Of a DNA stretch of 5,645 nucleotides, positions 1 to 5,130 are shown piece after piece (position 1 is the stretch's first letter; each line of letters starts with the position of its first letter). This stretch comes from Gemmatimonadota bacterium (GTDB lineage Bacteria; Gemmatimonadota; Gemmatimonadetes; Longimicrobiales; Gaopeijiaceae), in contig PWZC01000275.1 in the NCBI GenBank assembly GCA_003567615.1, forward strand, positions 1 to 5,645. Reading direction: 5' to 3'. Both the position numbers and the translations under genes were made by a program. Below the pieces are notes generated by a model. The model made no database searches. It saw nothing but the letters and a program-made list of their open reading frames with translations, and was not told the DNA's origin.

Positions 1-2004
1 CCGGATGGCGAAGTCGTGCTGGGCGATGGGGAAGAGGTCCACCGTCAGGTCCGCGTAGTCGGAAAGGTTCGACTCGTCCAGATCCGCCACCGTCTGCAGG
101 TCCGTGCTTTCAATCCGCACGAAGGTGGCTCGGAACGGTTCGGTGGACACGACCTGAGGGCGGTGCACGGCGCCGCCGCCGGGCCATTCCAGGAGGGATC
201 GGTCGGCCACATCCAGGGTCTCGCCCGGGTCCGCCACCACCCGGATCCCCAGTCCAGGCACCACGTCGGAGGCGTCCAGGCGGAGATTCCACGAATCCGT
301 CCGGCGGTCCGGGTCAGGGGCGGTGGGGATCCCGGAGACGGGACGCTGGAGGAGTTGGGTTCGAACGAGAGTCTGGCCGCGGAAGATCTCCACCCGGACC
401 GGCGGAGCGGCATCGTTGGCTCGCCGCGCCCCCAGGAACACCCGGAGGAGTCCGGCCCTCCCTTCCAGGAGCGGAAGATCGCCGGCGTAGGTCTGGTTGC
501 CCTGGTTCACCTGAACGGCGTCCACATGCACCTGGACGATCCCCGGATCAAGCCCTTCGGCCTGGAAGACCACCGGATCCAGATCTCGAAGCGACGCCTC
601 GATCCGCTGAAGGCCCAGCTCCGGCCCCAGCGTCCAGGCCGTCAGTCGAGCCACCCCTTCGGCGCCGGTGACCACCGTGTCCGGCGTGACCGTCCCGCCC
701 CCATCCAGGACCCGGAAGACGACCCGCTCGTCGGCCACGCCCTGTCCGAACCGGTCCAGGATCCGCACCGCCGGGGGATCCTCCACCGGAGCCTCCACAT
801 CGCCGAGCTGCTCCAGCGCCGAGAGGGGGACCATCTCCGCGGCGGGGCTCGGGAGAGCGGTGACGGAAACCATCAGGGGCGGTGCGGCCTGGGCCCGGAA
901 CTCGGCGGTCTGCTCGCCGGATCGAGGCCCGAGGGTCCAGGTGAAATCCGCGCGCCCCTCGGCATCCGTGGCCGCTTCGGTGGGGCTGACGACTCCATTA
1001 CCGGTGGTGGTCCGTCCTTCCACCAGGACGCCCGGGGTTTCGTTCCCGAATCGGTCCCGGAGCTGGAGCGTCAGGGGAGGAAGGGGGTTGCCCGCCACCG
1101 GTTCGCGGGGGAGCGCACCGACGAGGCTGATCTCGGCGGGGGGGCCGGGACCCGCCGTCACGGAGAAGGAAATGGCAGGGATTCCTTCCACCAGCGCCTC
1201 CAGCGTCTGCACGCCCGCCATCGGTCCCAGGATCCACCCTTCCGGGGTGGCGAGACCGGCGGGATCGGTGCGAGGTTCCTGCCCCTGAACCTCTCCGGCC
1301 CCGTCCACCACACGGAAGAGGACCGGGACGCCTGGCGTCACATTCCCGAAGCGGTCCCGGACCCTGACCCGGGGAAGGGAGGTCAACGGCTCACCCACCT
1401 GTCCATCGGCGGTGGGCTGCTCCACCACCTCCATGTTGGCGGGCGCCCCGGGCTCGGCCTGGATCCGGAAGGTGAAGGACCGGTCGCTCGGGGTGCCCTC
1501 CTCCAGATCCGGAGAGGCGGCGTTGGGGCCAAGATTCGCGGTGAGGCGCTGCTCTCCGGCCGTTCGCCCCAGGAGCCAGGAGCCGGGATCGGCGCGACCG
1601 CGTGCGTCGGTGCGGACCCCGGAGCGCTGCCACACGGCGCCCTCCTCGGTGAGGAGTCGCCACGACACCTCGACGCCCGGCACCGGGTTCCCCCGTGTGT
1701 CCACGACCCGGACCACCACCGGGTCAGGGGGCGTTTCGCCCACCACGCCGGAGAAGGTCTCGGCGCTCACCGCTTCGATCCCGTCCGGACCGGGAAAGAG
1801 GACTGGATCGCTGTCGGCACAGCTGGAAAGGGTGAGGGCGAGAAGCACCATCGGAACCAGGGTGCCACAGGCCCGCCGGTGCGGACGGCTCTCCTGGCCA
1901 CTGCCCCTCGCCACCGGAAGTGCCCTCGCCATTCGAAGTGCCGTCGCCATTCGAAGTGCCGTCGCCACCGGAAGTGCGCTCGCCATCCGGCCCCCGCTCA
2001 CCAT
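1..2004 (-). CDS. Ig-like (Big-1-type) repeat lipoprotein, 3' end outside the window
   Basis: The frame is open from the ATG at 2004 to base 1, giving 668 residues with no stop. Residues 46-62 form a hydrophobic stretch ending in the lipobox L-S-S-C (Cys62), preceded by an Arg-rich segment, so it is probably exported and lipid-anchored. Four Ig-like repeats follow, at about 77-188, 189-288, 289-388 and 389-488. They share the signature D-R-F-G-N-x-x-P-G-V-x-V and a later T-D-A-x-G-x-A...W-x-L-G-x-x-x-G-x-Q, typical of Big-1/invasin-type domains. From 489 the sequence changes (V-N-Q-G-N-Q-T-Y-A-G...L-L-E-G-R-A-G-L-L-R-V-F). From memory, similar modules precede metallopeptidase domains in large secreted bacterial proteins; that is inference, since the C-terminus is missing. 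The start is uncertain: ATG at 2004, 1986, 1950 and 1932 and GTG at 1968 and 1914 are all in frame. ATG 2004 overlaps the upstream stop; GTG 1914 has a GAGGG 8 nt upstream and gives a more normal signal peptide. Confidence 0.82.
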   Translation of the reverse strand, partial: MVSGGRMASALPVATALRMATALRMARALPVARGSGQESRPHRRACGTLVPMVLLALTLSSCADSDPVLFPGPDGIEAVSAETFSGVVGETPPDPVVVRVVDTRGNPVPGVEVSWRLLTEEGAVWQRSGVRTDARGRADPGSWLLGRTAGEQRLTANLGPNAASPDLEEGTPSDRSFTFRIQAEPGAPANMEVVEQPTADGQVGEPLTSLPRVRVRDRFGNVTPGVPVLFRVVDGAGEVQGQEPRTDPAGLATPEGWILGPMAGVQTLEALVEGIPAISFSVTAGPGPPAEISLVGALPREPVAGNPLPPLTLQLRDRFGNETPGVLVEGRTTTGNGVVSPTEAATDAEGRADFTWTLGPRSGEQTAEFRAQAAPPLMVSVTALPSPAAEMVPLSALEQLGDVEAPVEDPPAVRILDRFGQGVADERVVFRVLDGGGTVTPDTVVTGAEGVARLTAWTLGPELGLQRIEASLRDLDPVVFQAEGLDPGIVQVHVDAVQVNQGNQTYAGDLPLLEGRAGLLRVFLGARRANDAAPPVRVEIFRGQTLVRTQLLQRPVSGIPTAPDPDRRTDSWNLRLDASDVVPGLGIRVVADPGETLDVADRSLLEWPGGGAVHRPQVVSTEPFRATFVRIESTDLQTVADLDESNLSDYADLTVDLFPIAQHDFAIR
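1915..1986 (-). repeat. 18-bp tandem repeat, four copies, each beginning with a start codon
   Basis: Read on the minus strand, four 18-bp units run 1986-1969, 1968-1951, 1950-1933 and 1932-1915. Consensus: RTGGCGASGGCACTTCSR. They begin ATG, GTG, ATG and ATG, and a partial fifth unit (GTGGCGAGGG) starts at 1914. They encode M/V-A-x-A-L-P/R in the frame of the Ig-repeat lipoprotein, upstream of its lipobox. The period is a multiple of three, so copy-number change would keep the frame and only lengthen or shorten the N-terminus. Confidence 0.9.
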
Positions 2005-2705
2005 CCGAACCCCAACGTGAAGCGGGTCGTGTGGACCCAAGGGGAGCGGACAAATTCGGGGCCGTCACTTCGACCGGTGAGGAAGCCAGCTTGCGCCGTG
2101 AGGGACCCTGGACCCAACGGCCGGCGAAGGGAGATCGTGACCATGGGACCGGTGACGGAGCGGGTCGCCGCTTCCCTCCCACCCGGCGCCCGATCATTCA
2201 GAAGTCGCTCCCGGAGGTGCCCCACCCCGATCCAGGACCGAAGCCCCACGCCCCGGATCTCGGCCAACTCCGCCGATGGCCCGCCACCCACCAGGAAGGA
2301 TCGGTGGTCGTTGCCGCCACCGACCAGGAGGGTCGCCGCGCCACCGTAATCGCCGCGATGGGCCCCCAGGACCAGGCCACCGAACAGGTGGGCGTCGCCG
2401 CCCCATCCCCGGGTGCCAACCACCGCCGCAGCATCCAGTTGGGTCCCCTCCGCCGCCGTGGTGTCCAGTTGGGTCCCCTCCGCAGCAGCCTCACCCAGGC
2501 GGGTCCGCGCCGCAGCTGCGAGGGTGTCTGCCAGCGGGACTGAGGTGGCCCGGAGCATGGGTGCGTCAAATGGAGCTGGCGCTCCCATGGGGACCAGCGT
2601 TCCGGTAGGGGACGCGGCACCTGGGATCTCCATGACCTCACCGGGGAGGCCGAAGGTCGGCTCCAGCGGAAGGAAGGGGAGGGCCAACAGAAATAGAAGC
2701 GTCAC
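1998..2705 (-). CDS. exported protein, putative small outer-membrane beta-barrel
   Basis: I do not recognise a family. The 235-residue product begins with a hydrophobic signal-like stretch (residues 2-13, T-L-L-F-L-L-A-L-P-F-L-P) with no basic n-region. Residues 60-98 are Ala/Thr/Glu-rich with a duplicated 10-residue unit (T-Q-L-D at 78-81 and 88-91). From about 104 the protein is Gly-rich with alternating polar and hydrophobic residues, as in amphipathic beta-strands, and it ends in H-T-T-R-F-T-L-G-F-G-W, which resembles the C-terminal barrel-assembly signal (a terminal aromatic, usually Phe, here Trp). The start is GTG; the frame upstream stays open to a TGA at 2780-2778 but holds no ATG, GTG or TTG, so this is the only standard start. 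No clear ribosome binding site is visible. The stop overlaps the ATG of the downstream lipoprotein gene by 7 nt (ATGGTGA), suggesting a coupled operon. A soluble periplasmic protein is the alternative. Confidence 0.65.
   Translation of the reverse strand: MTLLFLLALPFLPLEPTFGLPGEVMEIPGAASPTGTLVPMGAPAPFDAPMLRATSVPLADTLAAAARTRLGEAAAEGTQLDTTAAEGTQLDAAAVVGTRGWGGDAHLFGGLVLGAHRGDYGGAATLLVGGGNDHRSFLVGGGPSAELAEIRGVGLRSWIGVGHLRERLLNDRAPGGREAATRSVTGPMVTISLRRPLGPGSLTAQAGFLTGRSDGPEFVRSPWVHTTRFTLGFGW
2434..2483 (-). repeat. 30-bp-period direct repeat inside the barrel gene
   Basis: An identical 20-base block occurs at 2434-2453 and 2464-2483, with diverged sequence between and after. In the protein it gives the repeated A-E-G-T-Q-L-D element (about residues 75-91). 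Being in frame, it adds ten residues to the segment before the putative barrel. Confidence 0.85.
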
Positions 2706-2752
2706 GAGGGACCGGAGAGAACCAGCGGGGACCGAGAGCCGTGAGAGGCTGA

Positions 2753-2781
2753 ATCTCTCTCGCTCGAGAGGGTGCGGTCAA
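2753..2781 (-). promoter_or_regulatory. possible leftward promoter with an overlapping dyad
   Basis: On the minus strand TTGACC (2781-2776) matches the -35 consensus at five of six bases. At 17 bp spacing the -10 position reads AGAGAT (2758-2753), which is poor. A perfect dyad CTCTCG-CT-CGAGAG (2757-2770) covers the spacer and edge of the -10. It lies about 50 bp upstream of the GTG at 2705, where a promoter for the barrel/lipoprotein pair is expected. The call rests mainly on the -35 and the position. Confidence 0.25.
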
Positions 2782-2903
2782 GCGCCATGGCCGACTGAGG
2801 TCCGGGGCGGCGCCGGCGGGGATTGCCCCCGGGCCGTCCCGGCGGGCCCATGCGTCCCATCCAGCCATCCCCCAGCCCATGGGGAGCCGTCAGCTTCCCC
2901 TCA

Positions 2904-2933
2904 CCCCACGGAACCCTCCCCCACGGAACCCTC
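2904..2933 (+). repeat. perfect 15-bp tandem duplication upstream of radC
   Basis: Two adjacent identical copies of CCCCACGGAACCCTC occupy 2904-2918 and 2919-2933. They end 24 bp before the preferred radC start. If radC began further upstream (ATG 2850 or TTG 2823) they would encode a repeated H-G-T-L-P. Confidence 0.9.
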
Positions 2934-2957
2934 CCTCCGAGCAAACCCGACCCCGCA

Positions 2958-3725
2958 ATGACCCATGTCGCCCGCGCCCCCCGCGTCGCCACCCGCGTCG
3001 CCACTCGCGCCCCCGTCGCCCCCCGCGCCCCCGTCGCCCGCGTCGTCGCCCGGGTCCCCCGCGTCCACGAGCTGCCTCCCCGCCAGCGTCCCCGGGAGCG
3101 ACTTCGCGCTGAGGGCGCGGCGGCGCTTTCGGTTCGCGAGCTCATGGCCATCCTGGTGGGGTCCGGTGGGGCATCGGCATCGGTGGTGGAGGTGGCCGAC
3201 CGCATCCTTGCCGCCGGCTCCGGACGACTCAGGACCCTGGCTCGTGCGGAACCGGGAGAGTTGGAGCGGATTTCGGGGGTCGGCCGGGCCACCGCTGCCC
3301 GGGTGGTGGCGGCGCTGGAGTTGGGGCTCCGGGCCCTGGAGGAAGCGGAGCCCGAGCGTCCGCGGATCCAGGGACCCAGCGATGTCCACGACCTGATGGC
3401 TCCCCGCCTCCGGGATCTCACCCACGAAGAGTTCCACGTCCTCCTCCTCAACACCCAGAACCGCGTGCTCCGAGACGTCACCGTGACCCGGGGCATTCTG
3501 GACGCCGCCCTCATCCATCCTCGGGAGGTCTTCCGGCCCGCCATCCTAGCCAGCGCCGCCGCGGTGGTTCTGGTCCACAACCATCCCTCCGGTGACCCGA
3601 CGCCGTCGCCGGAGGATCGACTGGTGAGCCGTCAGATCCGAGAGGCCGGCCAGGCCGTGGGGATCCGGGTACTGGACCACGTGGTGGTGGGGGAAGGCCG
3701 CTGGGCCTCGGCCATGGACCGGTAA
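2958..3725 (+). CDS. radC: RadC family JAMM/HhH protein (UPF0758)
   Basis: The 255-residue product has the full RadC layout. Residues 36-70 are the N-terminal UPF0758 motif (V-H-E-L-P...R-P-R-E-R-L...L-S-V-R-E-L-M-A-I-L-V-G-S-G). A helix-hairpin-helix with I-S-G-V-G-R-A-T-A follows at about 102-125. The JAB/JAMM domain covers about 150-250, with the conserved upstream Glu158 and the metal-binding pattern H207-x-H209-(7)-S217-x-x-D220; H-P-R-E-V-F-R-P at 187-194 is also typical. The family was once linked to DNA repair, but its biochemical role is unsettled and no activity is assigned here. Residues 2-34 are an extra Ala/Arg/Val/Pro-rich stretch, making the protein about 30 residues longer than usual. 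The frame also opens upstream at TTG 2823 and ATG 2850. I prefer ATG 2958 because it is nearest the conserved domain and the upstream codons give only Pro-rich sequence. No strong ribosome binding site is visible. Confidence 0.92.
   Translation: MTHVARAPRVATRVATRAPVAPRAPVARVVARVPRVHELPPRQRPRERLRAEGAAALSVRELMAILVGSGGASASVVEVADRILAAGSGRLRTLARAEPGELERISGVGRATAARVVAALELGLRALEEAEPERPRIQGPSDVHDLMAPRLRDLTHEEFHVLLLNTQNRVLRDVTVTRGILDAALIHPREVFRPAILASAAAVVLVHNHPSGDPTPSPEDRLVSRQIREAGQAVGIRVLDHVVVGEGRWASAMDR
2981..3039 (+). repeat. GC-rich short tandem repeats in the radC N-terminus
   Basis: A perfect 12-bp tandem pair, CCGCGTCGCCAC at 2981-2992 and 2993-3004, is followed by an 18-bp-period pair sharing CGCGCCCCCGTCGCCC at 3006-3021 and 3024-3039. 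All periods are multiples of three. They encode the R-V-A-T-R-V-A-T-R-A-P-V-A-P-R-A-P-V-A-R stretch that precedes the conserved RadC domain and is probably disordered. Confidence 0.85.
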
Positions 3726-3861
3726 GCCGGACCCAAGTTCCGCGGCAGGGGGTTCCAGGGAAGAGGTGGGTGCGGTTGTCTTCCCGAAATCCGCTTTCCC
3801 CCGACATCCGCTTCCCCCTCAGTCGTCTCCGCCTGCTCCCCCCCACCACGTCCGCCGCCCC

Positions 3862-4482
3862 ATGGCCCCTCTCCTTGGAAATCCCTTCGCCTCCGGACGC
3901 CGGTCCCGGATGTTCCCGGCTCTGTTCGCTCTGATCCTGGGGCTCCTCCTGGTCCCGGGGTGTGCTACGCTCCAATCCCTCACGGCGCTCTCCCAGGTGC
4001 GCTTCGACCTGGACGGAGTGAGCCAGCTCCGCTTGGCGGGGGTGGAGCTGGACCGGGTCCGGAGCTATGACGATCTCTCCCTGGTGGACGCCGGCCGCAT
4101 CGGGGCCGCGGTTCTCTCCCGCCGTCTTCCCATGGAGGCCACCCTCCAGGTCGGGGCGAACAACCCCGAGGCGAATCCCGAGGCCCGCCTGTTGGCTCTG
4201 GACTGGACCCTCTTCCTCCGCGACCGGGAGACGGTGTCGGGGAATGTGGAGCAGGAGTTCCGTCTGGCGCCCGGCGCCCGCACCGAGGTGCCCGTTCGTG
4301 TGTCCCTCGACCTCCTGGAGTTCTTCGAAGGGAGCACCCGGGACCTGGTGGATCTGGCGCTGGCGCTGGTGGGGGCCGGGGAGGAGCCGGTGGAGGTGAG
4401 GCTCGACGCCCTCCCCACTGTGCAGACGCCCCTGGGACCCATTCAATACCCCCGGCCGCTGAGTCTGTCCGTCACACCCTGA
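3862..4482 (+). CDS. lipoprotein with LEA14/WHy-like (LEA_2) domain
   Basis: The 206-residue product starts with a basic n-region (G-R-R-S-R at 12-16), a hydrophobic core (17-30) and a lipobox ending V-P-G-C (Cys34), so it should be a lipid-anchored envelope protein. About residues 45-203 look like a single water-stress/hypersensitive-response (WHy, LEA type 2) domain: V-R-F-D-L-D-G-V-S-Q-L-R-L-A-G-V-E-L, then the V-x-A-N-N-P-E-A-N-P motif (97-106), L-D-W-T-L-F-L-R-D and G-A-R-T-E-V-P-V-R-V-S-L-D. Such bacterial lipoproteins are widespread; no precise function is established, and the domain name rests on pattern recognition. Start: ATG 3862 keeps the Arg-rich n-region. ATG 3910 would give an 18-residue signal without basic residues, and GTG 3766 would add a Pro-rich stretch of 32 residues. 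It lies 136 bp after radC; co-transcription is possible, but no terminator or promoter is evident. Confidence 0.82.
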   Translation: MAPLLGNPFASGRRSRMFPALFALILGLLLVPGCATLQSLTALSQVRFDLDGVSQLRLAGVELDRVRSYDDLSLVDAGRIGAAVLSRRLPMEATLQVGANNPEANPEARLLALDWTLFLRDRETVSGNVEQEFRLAPGARTEVPVRVSLDLLEFFEGSTRDLVDLALALVGAGEEPVEVRLDALPTVQTPLGPIQYPRPLSLSVTP

Positions 4483-4510
4483 CGTTCCCACGTCGACTCC
4501 TCACGCCCTG

Positions 4511-4570
4511 GCTCACCGCGCCCGACTTCCCCACGCCGTTGCTCACCGCGCCCGAACTCCTCACTCCCTC
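4511..4570. repeat. 30-bp degenerate tandem repeat downstream of the WHy lipoprotein gene
   Basis: The block GCTCACCGCGCCCGA is identical at 4511-4525 and 4541-4555. The second halves of the two 30-bp units are related but diverged (9 of 15 positions match). The bases before 4511 (CTCCTCACGCCCTG) resemble the second half as well, so a degraded further copy probably precedes it. Confidence 0.75.
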
Positions 4571-4805
4571 ACCGGTGACGCCCCGACCGCTCGGGTTACC
4601 AGAGGTTGGGTTGCCCTCCATGATGCGTAGGCTGGGTGACCCACCAGGCTTCCGGGATAAGGACAAGGCCCTTCTCCGGTTTCGGTGCGCGTATCGGCGG
4701 ACCGGGGGACTCACGAGACGCCGCCTTTTCGGGCTGTGTCCAGCAAAGGTGACCGTATAGGTGCCAGATGCTGAACGCCCCACCATTTGGGCGCCTCTGG
4801 TCAGC

Positions 4806-4851
4806 AAAAGGCACCGTGCAGGCGCTGGAAAAGGCACCGTGCAGGCGCTGG
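4806..4851. repeat. perfect 23-bp tandem duplication upstream of rel
   Basis: Two adjacent identical 23-bp copies cover 4806-4828 and 4829-4851. Each begins AAAAGG and contains the dyad GCAC-C-GTGC (4811-4819 and 4834-4842), so two equal dyads sit about two helical turns apart. A diverged relative (CAGCAAAGGTGACCGT, from 4741) matches the entry into the first copy (CAGCAAAAGGCACCGT, from 4802). The arrangement could be a pair of protein-binding sites or a recent slippage duplication. Confidence 0.9.
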
Positions 4852-4909
4852 CGGAATCCGGGGGCGATCCGATCCTTGCGGTATCGGCCCGCTCGCCGCC
4901 ACGTCAACG

Positions 4910-4928
4910 CCTACCAGCGCCTGGTGGG
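4910..4928 (+). promoter_or_regulatory. stem-loop in the rel leader
   Basis: CCTACCAG (4910-4917) can pair with CTGGTGGG (4921-4928) around a CGC loop: eight pairs, one of them G-U. No T-tract follows, so it is not a standard intrinsic terminator. It ends 15 bp before the AT-rich palindrome and may act with it in the leader RNA. It could also be chance in GC-rich sequence. Confidence 0.4.
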
Positions 4929-4943
4929 GCAGCCGGTCAGCCA

Positions 4944-4967
4944 AAATTAGAATCCCGGTTCTAATTT
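4944..4967. promoter_or_regulatory. perfect AT-rich palindrome, candidate operator upstream of rel
   Basis: AAATTAGAA (4944-4952) and TTCTAATTT (4959-4967) are perfect 9-bp inverted arms around TCCCGG. Seven of nine bases in each arm are A or T, in strong contrast to the surrounding GC-rich DNA. The shape fits a binding site for a dimeric regulator. As RNA it would form a weak A-U hairpin ending in UUU, so a transcription pause or terminator is the alternative. It lies 163 bp upstream of the rel ATG. Confidence 0.55.
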
Positions 4968-5130
4968 CCAGGTGGGAAAGGGGACGAAAGAGGTGCGGAG
5001 GGACCACGGCGGCGCGTACCGAACCGGTCCCGGGATCGACGCCACCCCCCCGACGGTCTGAAGGGCCACCGGAGGCCAGAACCCGGCAGGGGCTGGAGCT
5101 TCGGGCCCTACCGGGGGTAAGTTGCTGAAT

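Larger units (their letters stand above)
4483..5130. other. 648-bp intergenic region, repeat-rich leader of rel
   Basis: No credible gene was found. Short open frames on both strands have no recognisable motifs, and several are interrupted or built by the repeats. Starting at the stop codon of the preceding gene is a small dyad GACGT-TCCC-ACGTC (4481-4494). The rest holds a 30-bp degenerate repeat (4511-4570), a CGCCC/GGGCG dyad (4776-4793), a 23-bp tandem duplication (4806-4851), a stem-loop (4910-4928) and an AT-rich palindrome (4944-4967). The promoter and 5' leader of the rel gene should lie here, but I cannot place a -10/-35 pair with confidence. Confidence 0.6.

Noticed and set aside
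1915..1986. CRISPR-like array
   Set aside because: The units are contiguous with no spacers, 18 bp is too short, and they encode in-frame residues of the lipoprotein start.
16..2349. Plus-strand open frame of 777 codons opposite the lipoprotein gene
   Set aside because: It is rich in Arg, His, Gly and Pro, has no domain signature, and mirrors the codon-position GC bias of the minus-strand gene, which has a signal peptide and clear Ig repeats.
2823..2957. Longer radC start at TTG 2823 or ATG 2850
   Set aside because: It would add up to 45 Pro-rich residues not seen in RadC proteins and includes a 15-bp tandem duplication. ATG 2958 is closer to the conserved domain.
2702..3580. Minus-strand open frame of 292 codons opposite radC
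   Set aside because: It is Arg/Ser/Ala-rich without motifs, and radC on the other strand has all its catalytic and HhH residues.
4776..4793. Intrinsic terminator formed by CGCCC/GGGCG
   Set aside because: The stem is only five pairs and no T-tract follows on either strand.
4590..4800. tRNA or small structured RNA gene
   Set aside because: I found no cloverleaf arms or T-loop motif (GGTTCRANTCC type). Only short dyads are present.
4539..4964. Short open frames in the rel leader (about 60-73 codons on plus, 103 on minus)
   Set aside because: There are no recognisable motifs or ribosome binding sites, and the repeats dominate the sequence. A small unknown peptide cannot be excluded.
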